A DNA stretch of 64,000 bases from Phoronis australis (Eukaryota; Phoronida; Phoronidae), in the NCBI GenBank assembly GCA_002633005.1, contig NMRA01000016.1:524300-588299 (forward strand). The letters run 5' to 3'. Position 1 is the stretch's first letter. The number at the start of each line of letters is the position of its first letter. A program made the position numbers and the translations under genes. This document shows, in pieces, positions 53,801 through 64,000 of this stretch. The notes below the pieces were generated by a model, which saw only the letters and a program-made list of their open reading frames with translations, had not been told where the DNA came from and ran no database searches.

Positions 53801-56800
53801 AAGGAGACATCTATTACTGCTGTAAATTACTAAATTACAGCGACAAAAAAAACAAAAAAAAAAACGGCATCTCACTGGACACAATCCGAATTGTCGTATT
53901 AGTGGATAACAGACTAAAAAAATGTCCTGTAATACAACACCAACATCGAGACTTTATGACATCACTTATATCGGACGTAACTGCAAAGGAAAGAGTCTGC
54001 ACATAGTAATCACACGGGTATCTGCTTGCGAACTGGGCAAACGGGAACAGGCAGAACAGACCAGCATTTTATCCGCAACTTGGCTGTCTGCACCAATACA
54101 GACCGCCAACAAAACAAAATCAGCGAAGCAATACATGGACGTGTAGGCAGCAAGGCAGCTAAGACATTGGTCTGTTTATTTGTGGTCTGCATTGATGCAA
54201 AATTGCGAAGAAAACAATGCCGTGTCGCAATGTTCCCTGCATTAATTCAACCTGAGCACCCATTTGGGGCACACGTAACATAATGAAGTGTGGTGGCAAG
54301 GGGGGCGGGGGCGGGGTGGGGGCGGGCAAGGAAGTAAAAGAAGTTGACTTAAGATGTAGCAATGGACAGGTGTAAATAAAAAGGAGTCGAATGAGACTAC
54401 TAAGCCTTCCTATAAAGACGACTCAGTGATTAAAGCCAACAGCCCAATGCATGCGAAATGCAACTGTTTGTTCTCAACTTAGGACTTCATTAGATAAGCA
54501 GGCATGACAACTGAACACTCCAGGTGATGCAGTTACATAGGCAGTGATCCCACCACACTTCATCAGCAGCAGCAGCAGCAGTAACGCAATAGAAAGCATG
54601 GACCACTACCTCCTTCAGCTTCTGCTCTGCCAGTTCCGCCTCCCTTTTCCTCTCCATCTCTTCCATTAGCTGCGTCTCCATCACGCGCTTGGCCTCCTCT
54701 ACCCGTCGTTTCACCTCCGCCTCGATCTCGTCCTTTCGCTTCTCTAATTCCTCCTCCACTCTCTGAGCCACTAACTCTTCCACTCTCCTCGCAACTTCCT
54801 CTTCTATCAACTTCTGCTCCATTTCCTTCTGCCGTCTACAATACCAAACAAACCTGGGTCACAGACTGTAAGCATGGGTGGGACTAAACAATTAAGCCCT
54901 GGACTCGACAATAATTCGACTGGCTCTCTCAGTGAACAATGACTAGACTCCCTCAACATTGTGACAAGAGGTCAGTACTGTGCTTACACCCACTGTGGGC
55001 TGAACCACAAAGTCAAACAGTCCAGCTCCCTCTCTGAGATCACAACTAGAAAAAGGATATGATGGGCTTGGACTGAGTTGTAAACCTCAGTTGACTGAAG
55101 ACAGAACGTTGGAGATTGACTGCTCAACTGCACTTCCACCATAATAAAACTACTGTAGAAACACTTCAGATCTAGCACACTCACAATAGCCTTTGTCTCT
55201 CAATCTCCAAAAGCTTGTCTTCTTCCTCTTCTTTCCCATCCTCAGATTTCTGTGCTAGACTTGGGGCGCGGCCAAATATGTCCGTGTCACTGTCAGAACT
55301 GCTGGATACTGAACGCTTCCTGTAAATAGACAAAGACGAGCATAACAACCAAGTCTCATCAACCATATGAGTGTGTACTGAAAAAGACTGTACATGGGCA
55401 TACTCGGGGGGGGGGGGGAAGTCTCGGGGGGCTTGAACGAGCCCCCCAATTTGCCGAAGTGGGCAAAAAGGTCTGCCTCAGTGAAAAAAATCCAAGTAAA
55501 CGACACAAAAGTCCACAAAGTACACAGGAAATAGGCGCAGGTGCACAATTCGTAGGCCTCAACGTAGTGGCCCCGTTATTTTTTAATCCCCATATCGAGA
55601 AATTTGAACCCCCCTATGTTGTAGGCTGGGTGCGTGCATGCTGCATCATGTACTCCAGTAGTCAGAGTCTGCAGTTACTAAACCTAAAACTACAGTCATA
55701 GTTCAGAGTATTTGGTAATGAGTATTACTGACATGAACACTTAAGTTGGCAATAGATTAACTGCTAATTTTCCCTCCATTTCTGCTTTCGCCACTGAACA
55801 AAGCATGCTGTGAAGATCAAACCAGGAGTGCATTACCTAGAGACGCAATAAACTTGCTACACAAAATCGCACCAATGAAAGGCAAGAGTTTTGAGTGTGT
55901 GGTAATAACCTTACTTGCAAAATGACGGCCACTTAAGTGATTGGTCAGTGAGGTTAGAATGCTCAATTACAAAATGAAATTCATTATTTAAGAACTGTGA
56001 GCAAGATTTCTCGCCACACATGCATCGTGCCTTGAGTCTATGGAGTGCAGCCCCTGAAGAAACACATTTTTCACCATCACTATCATCAAAAGAATATTGC
56101 CTGCCAAGTAGACAGTGACACCGTCTCTAGCTGACTATAGACGGTGTAGCTCCCATAGGAGCTTTATACGCCGGAAGCTTTTCGGCAAGTTATGCCTCAC
56201 AGTCACACTCACTAAAACATCAAAGTCGTGTAGATATAAATACCTTTTGCGCATACAGGGACACCTTAGGAGGCCGTTGATGTATGCAATTCCTTCCAAC
56301 TCAATGAAATACTTCTGTGGGAAGCTTCCGGCGTATGACGTTCCAGTATAGGAGTTACCACCGTCTCTAGTTAGCTAGAGACGGTGGTCACTGTCTACAA
56401 GTCGAGTTCAGGCAACCAGGTACCAAGTCCAATTAAATACGATCTTCATATGCAGTGGAAAACTTTATTAATGGCATCTAAAGACCAATTCTCACACTTG
56501 CAAAATTTGGCGGCAATGGACTGGTGAACCACGTTAAAACTATATCGAAGACGCCTGAAAGAAACCACACTCGAGACTAATCAAAGGAAGGGAAGTTGCG
56601 CTTAATTTGCCAGATGTTCACTATTAGCCAAGGAGACATGATAAACACGTTTACACGATCTGCGTGTCGTTTTTTCTTGATACCATTGTAATGTGCACAC
56701 ACTAGACTAATTTTAAGGTAGGCCTAAGCTAAAATCAGAAAACCACCAAACCTGCTGCGTTTCTCTCGCGACCGCGATCTATGTCTGGTTTTACGTTTAT

Positions 56801-56894
56801 TGTTTCGGTCTCGGGATCTTGATCTGCGTTTCTTGTGTTTGCTTTTATGTCTAGAACGACTGTGTGACCTGCTGCGACTTCTTGAGCGACCCAT
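50899..56894 (-). CDS. ARGLU1: ARGLU1 (arginine and glutamate-rich protein 1), 5 coding exons
   Basis: ARGLU1 is a nuclear splicing factor and Mediator/nuclear-receptor coactivator. Minus-strand exons: 56894-56752, 55319-55185, 54835-54610, 53069-52986, 51063-50899, joining in frame to 250 aa (human 273). Residues 1-50 are an Arg/Ser-rich domain ([19 protein letters not shown]) for spliceosomal contacts. Next come an acidic Ser stretch and the conserved DIFGR motif. From about residue 95 a long Glu/Arg coiled coil follows ([20 protein letters not shown], then [13 protein letters not shown]). The C-terminus is [17 protein letters not shown], ending GFKT. Introns 1, 3 and 4 are long (about 1.4-1.9 kb) and hold transposon copies; intron 2 is only 349 bp. 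Start: the only Met in frame before the RS domain. Confidence 0.96.
51237..51475 (-). mobile_element. GGGCTTGGAA-family TIR element, copy 5 (ARGLU1 intron 4)
   Basis: Left end AGGGCTTGGAATGACCAACG and right end AAATTCCAAGTCCTGG; the interior AAAGAGGAAAATT motif is the reverse complement of copies 1 and 4. Its right part (from 51413) is duplicated at 51719-51782. Confidence 0.65.
51413..52006. repeat. Tandem duplication, period about 307 bp (ARGLU1 intron 4)
   Basis: 51413-51718 and 51719-52006 are aligned copies with scattered substitutions. ATACGAGGAAATTGAAAC starts both. Both continue through CAATGAGATCC, GTCAGACAAGCTGCTGACAT and GACAATAGGAGTTGT. The unit includes the right end of the adjacent transposon copy, so duplication followed insertion. 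Confidence 0.9.
54300..54326 (+). other. G-quadruplex motif in ARGLU1 intron 3
   Basis: Five G runs of 6, 5, 4, 5 and 3 bases separated by single C or T bases. The G strand is the template strand of ARGLU1. Single-base loops make this a strong predicted quadruplex by the usual G3+N1-7 rule. Confidence 0.85.
55393..55640. mobile_element. GCATGCGCGCACCC-family MITE, copy 3 (ARGLU1 intron 1)
   Basis: Contains CTTGAACGAGCCCCCCAATT, CCGAAGTGGGCAAAAAGGTC and ends TAGGCTGGGTGCGTGCATG, all matching copy 1. The left terminus is decayed (CATGGGCATACTC followed by 14 G). Confidence 0.65.
56108..56398 (+). mobile_element. Complete MITE with hairpin-tipped ends (ARGLU1 intron 1)
   Basis: Outer inverted repeats GTAGACAGTGAC / GTCACTGTCTAC bound a 291-bp element. 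Each end also contains a self-complementary hairpin (CACCGTCTCTAG..CTATAGACGGTG and CCACCGTCTCTAG..CTAGAGACGGTGG) and, inside that, TACGCCGGAAGCTT / AAGCTTCCGGCGTA. Truncated relative at 4425-4625. Confidence 0.85.
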
Positions 56895-57782
56895 TCCTCA
56901 CTTTTTTAACAGTTAACAATGAAAGACTCGGTATACGCTCATCGATGTCTCAAAATGGCGGCACTTGCATGACGTCGGAAACGCAAGATGTCACTGCGGT
57001 CTTTCACCCACACTCTGCTACCCGTGGTACATTGTGCCACCTATTGAGTCCCGGCCACCAAGGCACGGGCTCACCCAGCCTAAAAAATAGGGGGGAGGGG
57101 GTTGAGCGTTTTCCCGTTCAGTGACTTTACCAGACATAGGGGGTTCTGAGCGTGTGATAAGTCTAGCTTCTTTGTTAACTGCCAAGCACACTCTTTTGTC
57201 CGTTATGACAACAGGCAGGCCAATCATCTACCAGGCTTATTACAGACCACGCGTGAGCACAGTCAAACACAGTCGAGTGAATTGGTGGCCTATTCGGAAA
57301 GAATAGATTGTCGTAACTTCGGTTGCAGTTGGGCGTTTTTGGCGATTCAAAAACTAAACATGATCACCATTTGACGAACATTTCAGAAATTCTATTGGTT
57401 TATGTTCAAATATATTATAACCTAACTTTTATTTTAAACAGCACAGTCCAGTAGATATCCGATCTTATTTGGAGAAGAGAACAATTATCGAACAAAAGAG
57501 AGCTGGCCCTCCAACCCATGAATGCCACAATGGAGTTAATCAGTTGTGTAAGATATTGGCTACAGGGGTAAACTTCCCAACCTGTTGTTGAGCTATAGAA
57601 TCAAAAAAGTTGGGAGCAACGGGAAAACGCCGTAATTTTATCTGAGGCGGACCTGTACAATGTATGTCCACTTCGCCAAAGGCCGTGGGTGTCTCCTTGG
57701 AGCCCACGAACACCTCCTTGGTGCGCGCATGCTTGGTCCTAGTACGTAGGTTCCAGCGAAGCGGGCATTTGAACAGTGTGCT

Positions 57783-58023
57783 GCATGCGCGCAGGCAGCC
57801 TTTAATATGGGGGGTCGAATTTCTGACAAGCGGACCTTTTTAATTGCTAATCATAAAGCGGGAGGACTAGCACCTTCAGGTCTGTGAACTGCACATCTGC
57901 GCCTTTTAGTGGACTTTTGTCTCGTTTTCTCGGAGTTTTTGTTTCTCTGAGGCGGACCTTTTTACCTCCTTCGCTCGAACGAGCCCACCCCCCCGAGCCC
58001 CCCCCCCGCCCTGGGTGCGCGCA
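57783..58023. mobile_element. GCATGCGCGCACCC-family MITE, copy 4, next to a partial copy
   Basis: GCATGCGCGCAGGCAGCC at the left and CCCTGGGTGCGCGCAA at the right, with GGGGGGTCGAATTTC, GTGGACTTTTGTCTCGTTTT, GAGGCGGACCTTTTT and CGAACGAGCCC inside. A partial copy with TGAGGCGGACCTGTAC and CACTTCGCCAAA abuts at about 57640-57731. Smaller fragments appear near 57065-57100 and at 63960-64000. Confidence 0.65.
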
Positions 58024-59142
58024 ACGCGCTGGGACAAGAGGCAAGACCAGCCTCCAGTTCAGTAACGCTAGGGTCTCGCTAAAAAGCAAGACATCGCGAG
58101 ATAACGTGAGTATTGCCGTGCATTTTAAATAGGAACACGTGACTTTCTGCGTTTTAGCTAGGTCCTAGCGTCTACTGAACGCACGCCAGCTCAGTGTCTG
58201 CCAGTAAATGGCCGCCAACCAACAGAATAATTGTTTAAACTTTGAGTTATTTTAGCACATGTTGCTATCGAGAGCAGAGTAAACTTATTGAACAAGAAGA
58301 TTTTTAAATTAAAATTGTTTACACAGTCTTAGAAAAAGCTCCATTTTGCCTTGCCTTAGCAGCCCAAAAACGAAAATAGAGTTAGACCAATTCATTTTTA
58401 TCCGTGTCATGGTATTCCTACCGTGATAGTATTCTACTGATTTCAGTTCCAAACTCACAAGCCACAATTTTGCAATCGCTGACAGAGGGGCTGAGCTTGG
58501 GATAAACTTTAGCCCCCGCCCTTTTATTTCAGAGTGCTGACTGAAGATGAACCTTTCTCAATATCGCATTCAGGGCAAAACTTAAAAGTATTTGGAAACG
58601 GTAGAGTCCCGTGTTTGGACTAAAGTTTTTTTGTTACACTCGAGAAGTGTCGTTTATTATTTCAGTAGCAAGGGATCAGCTCGCCTAAGGACCGGAGAGT
58701 CTACCAGAAGCTCAGCTGCGCCCTGAGTGGTCAACATTGCAGTTAAATCCTTTACACTGATTTTAATATGAAAAACACACTATACTATACACGACTGGAC
58801 AATAGGCTCAATAGCATACCAGGAGTTGCATGAGATATTCAGGTCACATACTGTCGTTGTTCACAATTAACCTGCTTTATATAGACCTCCAACTATTGTG
58901 AATGTCTGCCTACGCTTAACAAAAAAATCGGTGACTGAAATAGCTTGCGGAAATTTTACACTTGTTATAACTGTAAGTGTTAACCGCACACACACACTCA
59001 CAGCTTCATCGGATACAGTGTAAGGACGGAACAAGGATAGTTTCTGTTCAGATGTTCAGGTAAGTGAGAATCTCACCCGTCTCTGTGTGTGACCTCGTCT
59101 AAGCACACCTCTCAATAACAACCGAAATTAATCTCATTTGCG

Positions 59143-59343
59143 ATGCAAGTTATCGAAGACCTTCCACATGATGTCCTCGTGCTGGGATTGCAGGCCACGT
59201 TCGGATCGAGTTACAGTTTATTCCGGGACTCGGTGGACCAGATGAACAGGTCCTTGGTTGGGAATAAATGGAATTACACAGAAGAACACAGTTTCTGCCT
59301 GTCTAAAGTTATTTCTGCAATGGAGTCGCGTACAACCAACTGA
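59143..59343 (+). CDS. Unrecognised 66-codon open frame
   Basis: ATG at 59143 opens MQVIEDLPHDVLVLGLQATF and closes with TGA at 59341-59343. The composition looks protein-like (balanced, an N-glycosylation NYTEE), but I recognise no family, and it has no splice partners I can defend. It may be a chance frame, or an exon of an upstream part of the 63707 gene; AAG|GTAAGT at about 59440 is a nearby donor. Confidence 0.15.
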   Translation: MQVIEDLPHDVLVLGLQATFGSSYSLFRDSVDQMNRSLVGNKWNYTEEHSFCLSKVISAMESRTTN

Positions 59344-60844
59344 CCAATTTGTGCAAAGCCACTCAGTCACGGTTAAAACGTTCAATTGTTCACTGCTTTA
59401 CTATTGTCATTTTTTGTCATTCATAAAATGCAGGGTAAGGTAAGTTTCATCTCCAAAATCATTTAGCAATGGGCAAACATAAAACTTGAAACAGATGGGT
59501 TAACAATTATGACAAGGCTTACCACGTCCGGGAGACTGAAATGGTTCTACTCTTAGTGCCGGGAGATAACGTCACAATGTCGATTTAATGTCAGTAAATT
59601 ATAACAAACTTTCTTTTACAATAAAATTTGACTAACAAGGGAATTCAGTTGAAACCAGAGAAAACGAGAAAGCTGCTGATCATGACTGACCTAAGATACA
59701 TAGCAACAACAACTAAAACGGGACAAAATCATCGCTTTTTGTCAAAAACAATAAGTTTTGATTCAGATCAGCTATAAAATCGGCCTCATTTGGCCTCATT
59801 TTCATCCTGACTCAAATAAGAAACGATTCCTAGGATCGAGAAGAACTTGCAGCTCGTATTGTTGCTTCAGATAAGACACATTGCATTATTGCTCGATAAT
59901 GCGGAATGTCCATCAACGATTCCAGTCGTTGTGTTAAATGTCTTTAAAAAAACGACGGTAACGCCATGACGCCGCTTTTGAAAAACAAATAGGCCAGTGG
60001 TGGACGTATTTGACATGAGCACTTGGTGATATTCAATGTTGTGTTTTGGAATTTGGGATCATTATCAGTATTTTAAACGAGGCTTCCCCTCGTTTCTGGA
60101 ACAAACTGTTTCATTGGAGAGTAAGCGTTATTGGGAAGGGGTGGGGCGTTAAGGCGTGGCACAAGCTAATTCGACTACACCAAACATTCAACCCTCCTCG
60201 TGGTCACAATTTTCAGATTACTCCTCTAGCGCCACAACACTTCGCCATTGGTCATCGCCAATTTGGTACCCCTCCCGCCTTTAGTGTGCTGACTGTTTGG
60301 GGGCAATGGGTGGGGGGGGGGAGCAACTCCCTGCGGAGGAGTCCACTAGAAACCTAAGAATCTATGTTTCAACAAAACTTCAAACCTGAACGCCCTACGT
60401 GCATTACGCATTTAGAGTAAAATTTAATGGCCTTTTAGAAAGTATTTGTGAAGATTTCTTTTAGGGTTCCAAAAGATGTACTGCCTAAATCATTCTTTAG
60501 GGGTACCAAAGTGACGTAAGAAATTCCTATCGCGGGGTTCGAAATTTGTGGAAATACGAGGAGAAATAATGTCATCTTGGAGAGCAGAAAGAAAGTCGTG
60601 TTCGAAATTTCCGTTAGTTGCTACAATTTTGGAGAGTAAAAATGACACTTATGGTCAAAAGTCACTTCATTATGGTCATTAGTTTATTTAGGTGATGCTT
60701 TGATGGCACACATTGAAATGGCGTGGTTCCAGCTTCCCTGGTACAGTCTCTTAATTGTTGTGACACCGTCTCATCCGAGTATCTGGTAGTTGTCCCCCAG
60801 AGTAGAGGGGGTGGGTGGGTGGCAAATGGCCGAATTTCATTTAC

Positions 60845-61196
60845 AAAGTACCTAAACTACACGGTCAACGGACTCATAAACACGGCACGGACGCATGAAC
60901 ACGGCTCACGGACTTGCAAACACTGTCCACTGACTCACAAACACGGTAAAGGACTCACAAAACACGATCCACGCACCCTATACACGGGACACGGATTCAT
61001 CATTCACGAGGAAACACGGTTAACGGACCGCCAAACACAGTTTAGGGACACAATGAAGATGTCAGCTGACCCAGGAAGCCGATAAGTCCTTTCCCGTGTT
61101 TGTGAGTCATTGGACGGTGTTTGCAGATCCGTGAGTCGTGTTCATGCTTCCGTGCCCGTGTTTATGAGTCCGTTGACCGTGTAGTTTAGGTACCTT
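60845..61196. repeat. Foldback element whose arms contain a degenerate 21-23 bp tandem motif
   Basis: Left arm 60845-60958 and right arm 61083-61196 are near-perfect reverse complements (outer ends AAAGTACCTAAACTACACGG / CCGTGTAGTTTAGGTACCTT). Within each arm the phrase CACGGACTCANAAACACGG repeats about every 21-23 bp, and the centre (60959-61080) continues the motif in decayed form. Confidence 0.9.
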
Positions 61197-61972
61197 GATT
61201 AACCTACATTTAACTTCACGGAAACATCAATTTCTTGCAGGGTTATTTCAGATTGGCAAAAATCATCTAGTACTATGCTGCTTGGGAGTAGGATGAATAG
61301 AAAATTTCCCGCGTTTCAGTCTGCACCACTTTCTTTTCTTCTGCAGTCGATAGTTTCGTCGATACATAAACATGCAAATTGGAACCAATGAACCCTGTCG
61401 GGTATCTAGACAGGAGAAAATAATCTTGATATATTAGACCGTCACATGGCCACACAATGCAGAAAATATGCAGGCACGCATAGCCCGCCGTTCGAGTTAA
61501 CTGCAGAACGTTAAATTTCAAAAAATTTTTGAAATCCATTATCTACTGTATGTAATTATTTAGCGATTCCGGGGGGCATGCACACCGGTATTTGCAATTG
61601 ATGGGTAACCGGAAGAGCACGGGAGACGGGGCGGGGCATTACACTGGGGTTGGAGCCCTCTCCAAAGAAATGTTCGGGATTTACTGTGACTCAACTCGAC
61701 GCTCATTCCTTTGGTAGCTTGTTACAGTTTAAAAATTAACCTGGTTCTGCTGCAATTAAAATATTCTGTTTACGTGTCTGAGTATTAAAAAACAATCCTC
61801 AGTTTCTGTCATTTTTAAAGATATTAGAAAGATAATTTATATTCAAAGAAGAACTTTATTACTGAAATAATGGTAATTTAGATTAATACCAGGCAACCTA
61901 GAAAAACTGGCTTACCATAACTTTTTACTCACAACATCCTAACCATAGCGGGTGGGTTTGTTGAGGGGAAAT

Positions 61973-62027
61973 ATGTGTGTGGGTGCGTGCGTTTGCGCGT
62001 GTGCGCGTGTGTATGTATGTGTATATA
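61973..62027 (+). repeat. GT-rich microsatellite
   Basis: Alternating GT/GC/AT purine-pyrimidine tract (TGTGTGTGGGTGCGTGCGTT, GCGCGTGTGCGCGTGTGTAT). Such tracts can adopt Z-DNA. Confidence 0.85.
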
Positions 62028-63706
62028 CCAATGAAAAATTAAAACCGGTTTCCCAAAACTCACGATTGCCCATAAAATACTTTGAGCACGTTAATCAGTT
62101 AAACATGTACTATGTACAATGTACAAGGTTATTAAAACTCATATTCTAGACAGTCTCATCCAGATGAGCGAGTTTCCTACGAATAACTGCCACCTCATCA
62201 ACAATTCGTTCTTAATAACGACCTAACTATGGGAAATATTGTTTTTGTGCAATTCACAAATAGTGGGGGGGGGGGGAGGGGGCAAACAAAAACTTTCTGG
62301 CCAGAGCCACAAAGACTAACCGAATATGCTCCTATTTTTTTCGTCTACCTGTTTCACAACTATCTCTTTTCTCGACTGACCGCTGTACTCGGCAGACGCT
62401 TTTGCCGCCGGGTCGTTACGGTTTCCCCGACGCCTGCCGAATGATGGGGGTGGGGGGAAACGTTCCCCAGCGGCTAATTTCTTCAGCCTCGTGTTTACAA
62501 ATACAAGGAAATAAAAATATTTGCCAATAAAAATATTTTACCTTAGTATGAATATAATCGAGGGAAAGTACCTGACAAAGAGCGCAGTCTGCTTTCATCG
62601 TGACCGTTGGCGGTAGACAATAGACCGATTCTAAAGTAAGTCGCTTTCATTTCCGCTATTCTTTCAGTCGAAAGTTTATAGCCGAAATAATTTAACTCAG
62701 TAGTTTCGATCTGAGTTTCGTAGCCATTCATTGAATTTCACAAACGATTAGCTCTGAATGGGGCTTTAATCCATTCAACTGGCTACAACAACAATCCTGT
62801 GCAACAGTCTGCATGCCGTCAAATACAAAAATAGTCGCTATGTGTTGCTAAAAATACTTGCACTGGCAGACATTCCTGAAGATAGTATAATGTAGTAAGA
62901 GGAAGACGAACGAGGACAGTTAGGACAAAACAGAACTTTTAATAAATAGTTAATTAGAGACCTGACATCGTATTATCACTGAAAAATTAAGGTGAGTGGG
63001 AACCAGGGACAACATTTTGTAATTGCCTTGTCAAAGTTTCAAATATTTTTTGTGAAGTTGTTCAATCCACCATAAGGGATGAGGGAACTATAGCCCCCAC
63101 TTATTTCAGTGCTGCGCCGCCCACGCATAAGTCAACCACGTGAGAGCTTCTCCATTTATTAGCAACGTTTCACAAAACCTGTCACTCATCTGTCAGTGAA
63201 CGTTTGCGTGTCGGCGAAAAATCGAGGCCCAGTGTTCTACCAGGACTTCTTTTACAACCTGTTGTTTGGCAGTTCTTGATGAACCGATTCGTGGTCGCGC
63301 CGGTCTTGGTCCCAGGTGGCTATGTTGCATAACGTCAATCCACAGCTAAGTCATCTTTTTTCACAACAGATTCGATCGATGTACACCCAGCTTACTCGTC
63401 TCAGGATGGCCACCCTTTCTTATTAGAGTCGACATCGAAATTTTAAACTCACTAGCCCAGGTGTCGACGAGTTCCGTCGTTGCTATATCGAATTTTATTT
63501 TACTCCGTTCATGCGAGTCTTCGGGAAATTTCTCAGCTAGTCTCGTTCTTAAAGATTCATAGTCATTGCAGTGAACGTTGTGCTATGAAAATAAAATGGA
63601 ACTAAAAGTTTGTAATAAGACCTTCACAAATAAGATTGGAGATGTAAAAACTTAATGTTCTCATTCATAATTCCAGGTTATCAATCCCACAACCACCATT
63701 GACGCG

Positions 63707-63841
63707 ATGTCGTTCACCCTTTTGATAATAGCAGTTTTCAGCCTGTATTTATCTCCAAGCGCACAATTGTCTCTGGATGGACAAACGATGGCCAAGAGAC
63801 TCGACCAGTTCGCTGCCGACATGGGCAAAGATTTTTTGCAG
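63707..63841 (+). CDS. Probable first coding exon of a secreted or membrane protein, partial at right edge
   Basis: ATG at 63707 follows an acceptor-like TTCCAG (63671-63676). The 45 codons give a signal peptide (MSFTLLIIAVFSLYLSPSAQ, cleavage likely after the Ala-Gln region) and then a helical, charged segment LDGQTMAKRLDQFAADMGKD followed by FLQ. The frame then reaches CAG|GTTAGG, a usable donor, and stays open to 63904 by chance. A signal peptide followed by an amphipathic helix is reminiscent of the N-terminus of calcium-channel alpha2/delta subunits, but one exon is not enough to assign it. Confidence 0.4.
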
Positions 63842-64000
63842 GTTAGGGATAAGAATAGATGGGCCTTTCAATCAAAACACATCTTGACAATAAAGCTCAC
63901 ATAAATTGCATAACTAGATATGACCAGCAAACTGGTCTCAAAATTACATGTCCTTACCCGTAGCATGTGCGCACTCAATCTAAAAATGGGGGGGGGGTCT

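Larger units (their letters stand above)
56895..63676. other. Repeat-rich region upstream of ARGLU1, no secure gene
   Basis: The ARGLU1 promoter should begin just after 56894. Otherwise the region holds MITE copies (57640-58023), a foldback (60845-61196), a GT microsatellite and G runs. A clean donor TTCAG|GTAAGTG at 59060/59061 could end a non-coding first exon of the gene starting at 63707; that is only a suggestion. Confidence 0.4.

Overview
This window is animal nuclear DNA, not bacterial. It is AT-rich, genes are split by many short GT-AG introns (mostly 0.3-3.5 kb), proteins are clearly metazoan, and introns and spacers are full of short non-autonomous DNA elements and foldback repeats. 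Gene structure and density suggest a marine invertebrate, plausibly a deuterostome such as a hemichordate, cephalochordate or echinoderm; I cannot name the species. All exon boundaries below were read by eye from splice consensus, reading-frame continuity and remembered family alignments.

Layout. (1) 1-2713, minus strand: the 5' coding exons of PLK4 (centriole-duplication kinase), running off the left edge. (2) 2714-3124: a short head-to-head spacer with heat-shock elements, shared with (3) 3125-20282, plus strand: a complete 15-exon HSP110-family gene (HSPA4/HSPA4L/HSPH1 co-orthologue, 864 aa) with a long 3' UTR. From memory, PLK4 and HSPA4L are also neighbours in human, so this may be an ancient linkage. 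(4) 25002-29095, plus: a three-exon gene for a 147-aa protein ending in a compact Cys/His-rich module; 33089-33310 holds the last exon of a diverged paralogue with its own poly(A) signal. (5) 33311-38891: gene-poor DNA with several foldback and MITE-like elements. (6) 38892-47502, plus: a complete 12-exon SLC5A (SGLT/SMIT-type) sodium-coupled transporter, 652 aa, with altered substrate-site residues. (7) 50899-56894, minus: a complete five-exon ARGLU1 orthologue (250 aa). (8) 56895-64000: mostly repeats, then at 63707-63841 a probable first coding exon of a secreted or membrane protein leaving the right edge.

The genes do not form one pathway. PLK4 and HSP110 may share regulation through the divergent promoter; the two Cys/His genes are a local duplication; SLC5A and ARGLU1 are independent.

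The most interesting structure lies in the HSP110 gene. Two different exon 3' ends have been tandemly duplicated across their splice donors. One is a perfect in-frame 33-bp duplication giving two identical donors (optional 11-residue insert). The other is a 38-bp minisatellite whose intronic copies still resemble the coding exon. Three consecutive HSP110 introns carry one TIR-element family (ends GGGCTTGGAA); two copies contain an exon-like open frame that differs between copies only at synonymous sites. No CRISPR, tRNA, rRNA or intact transposase gene was found.
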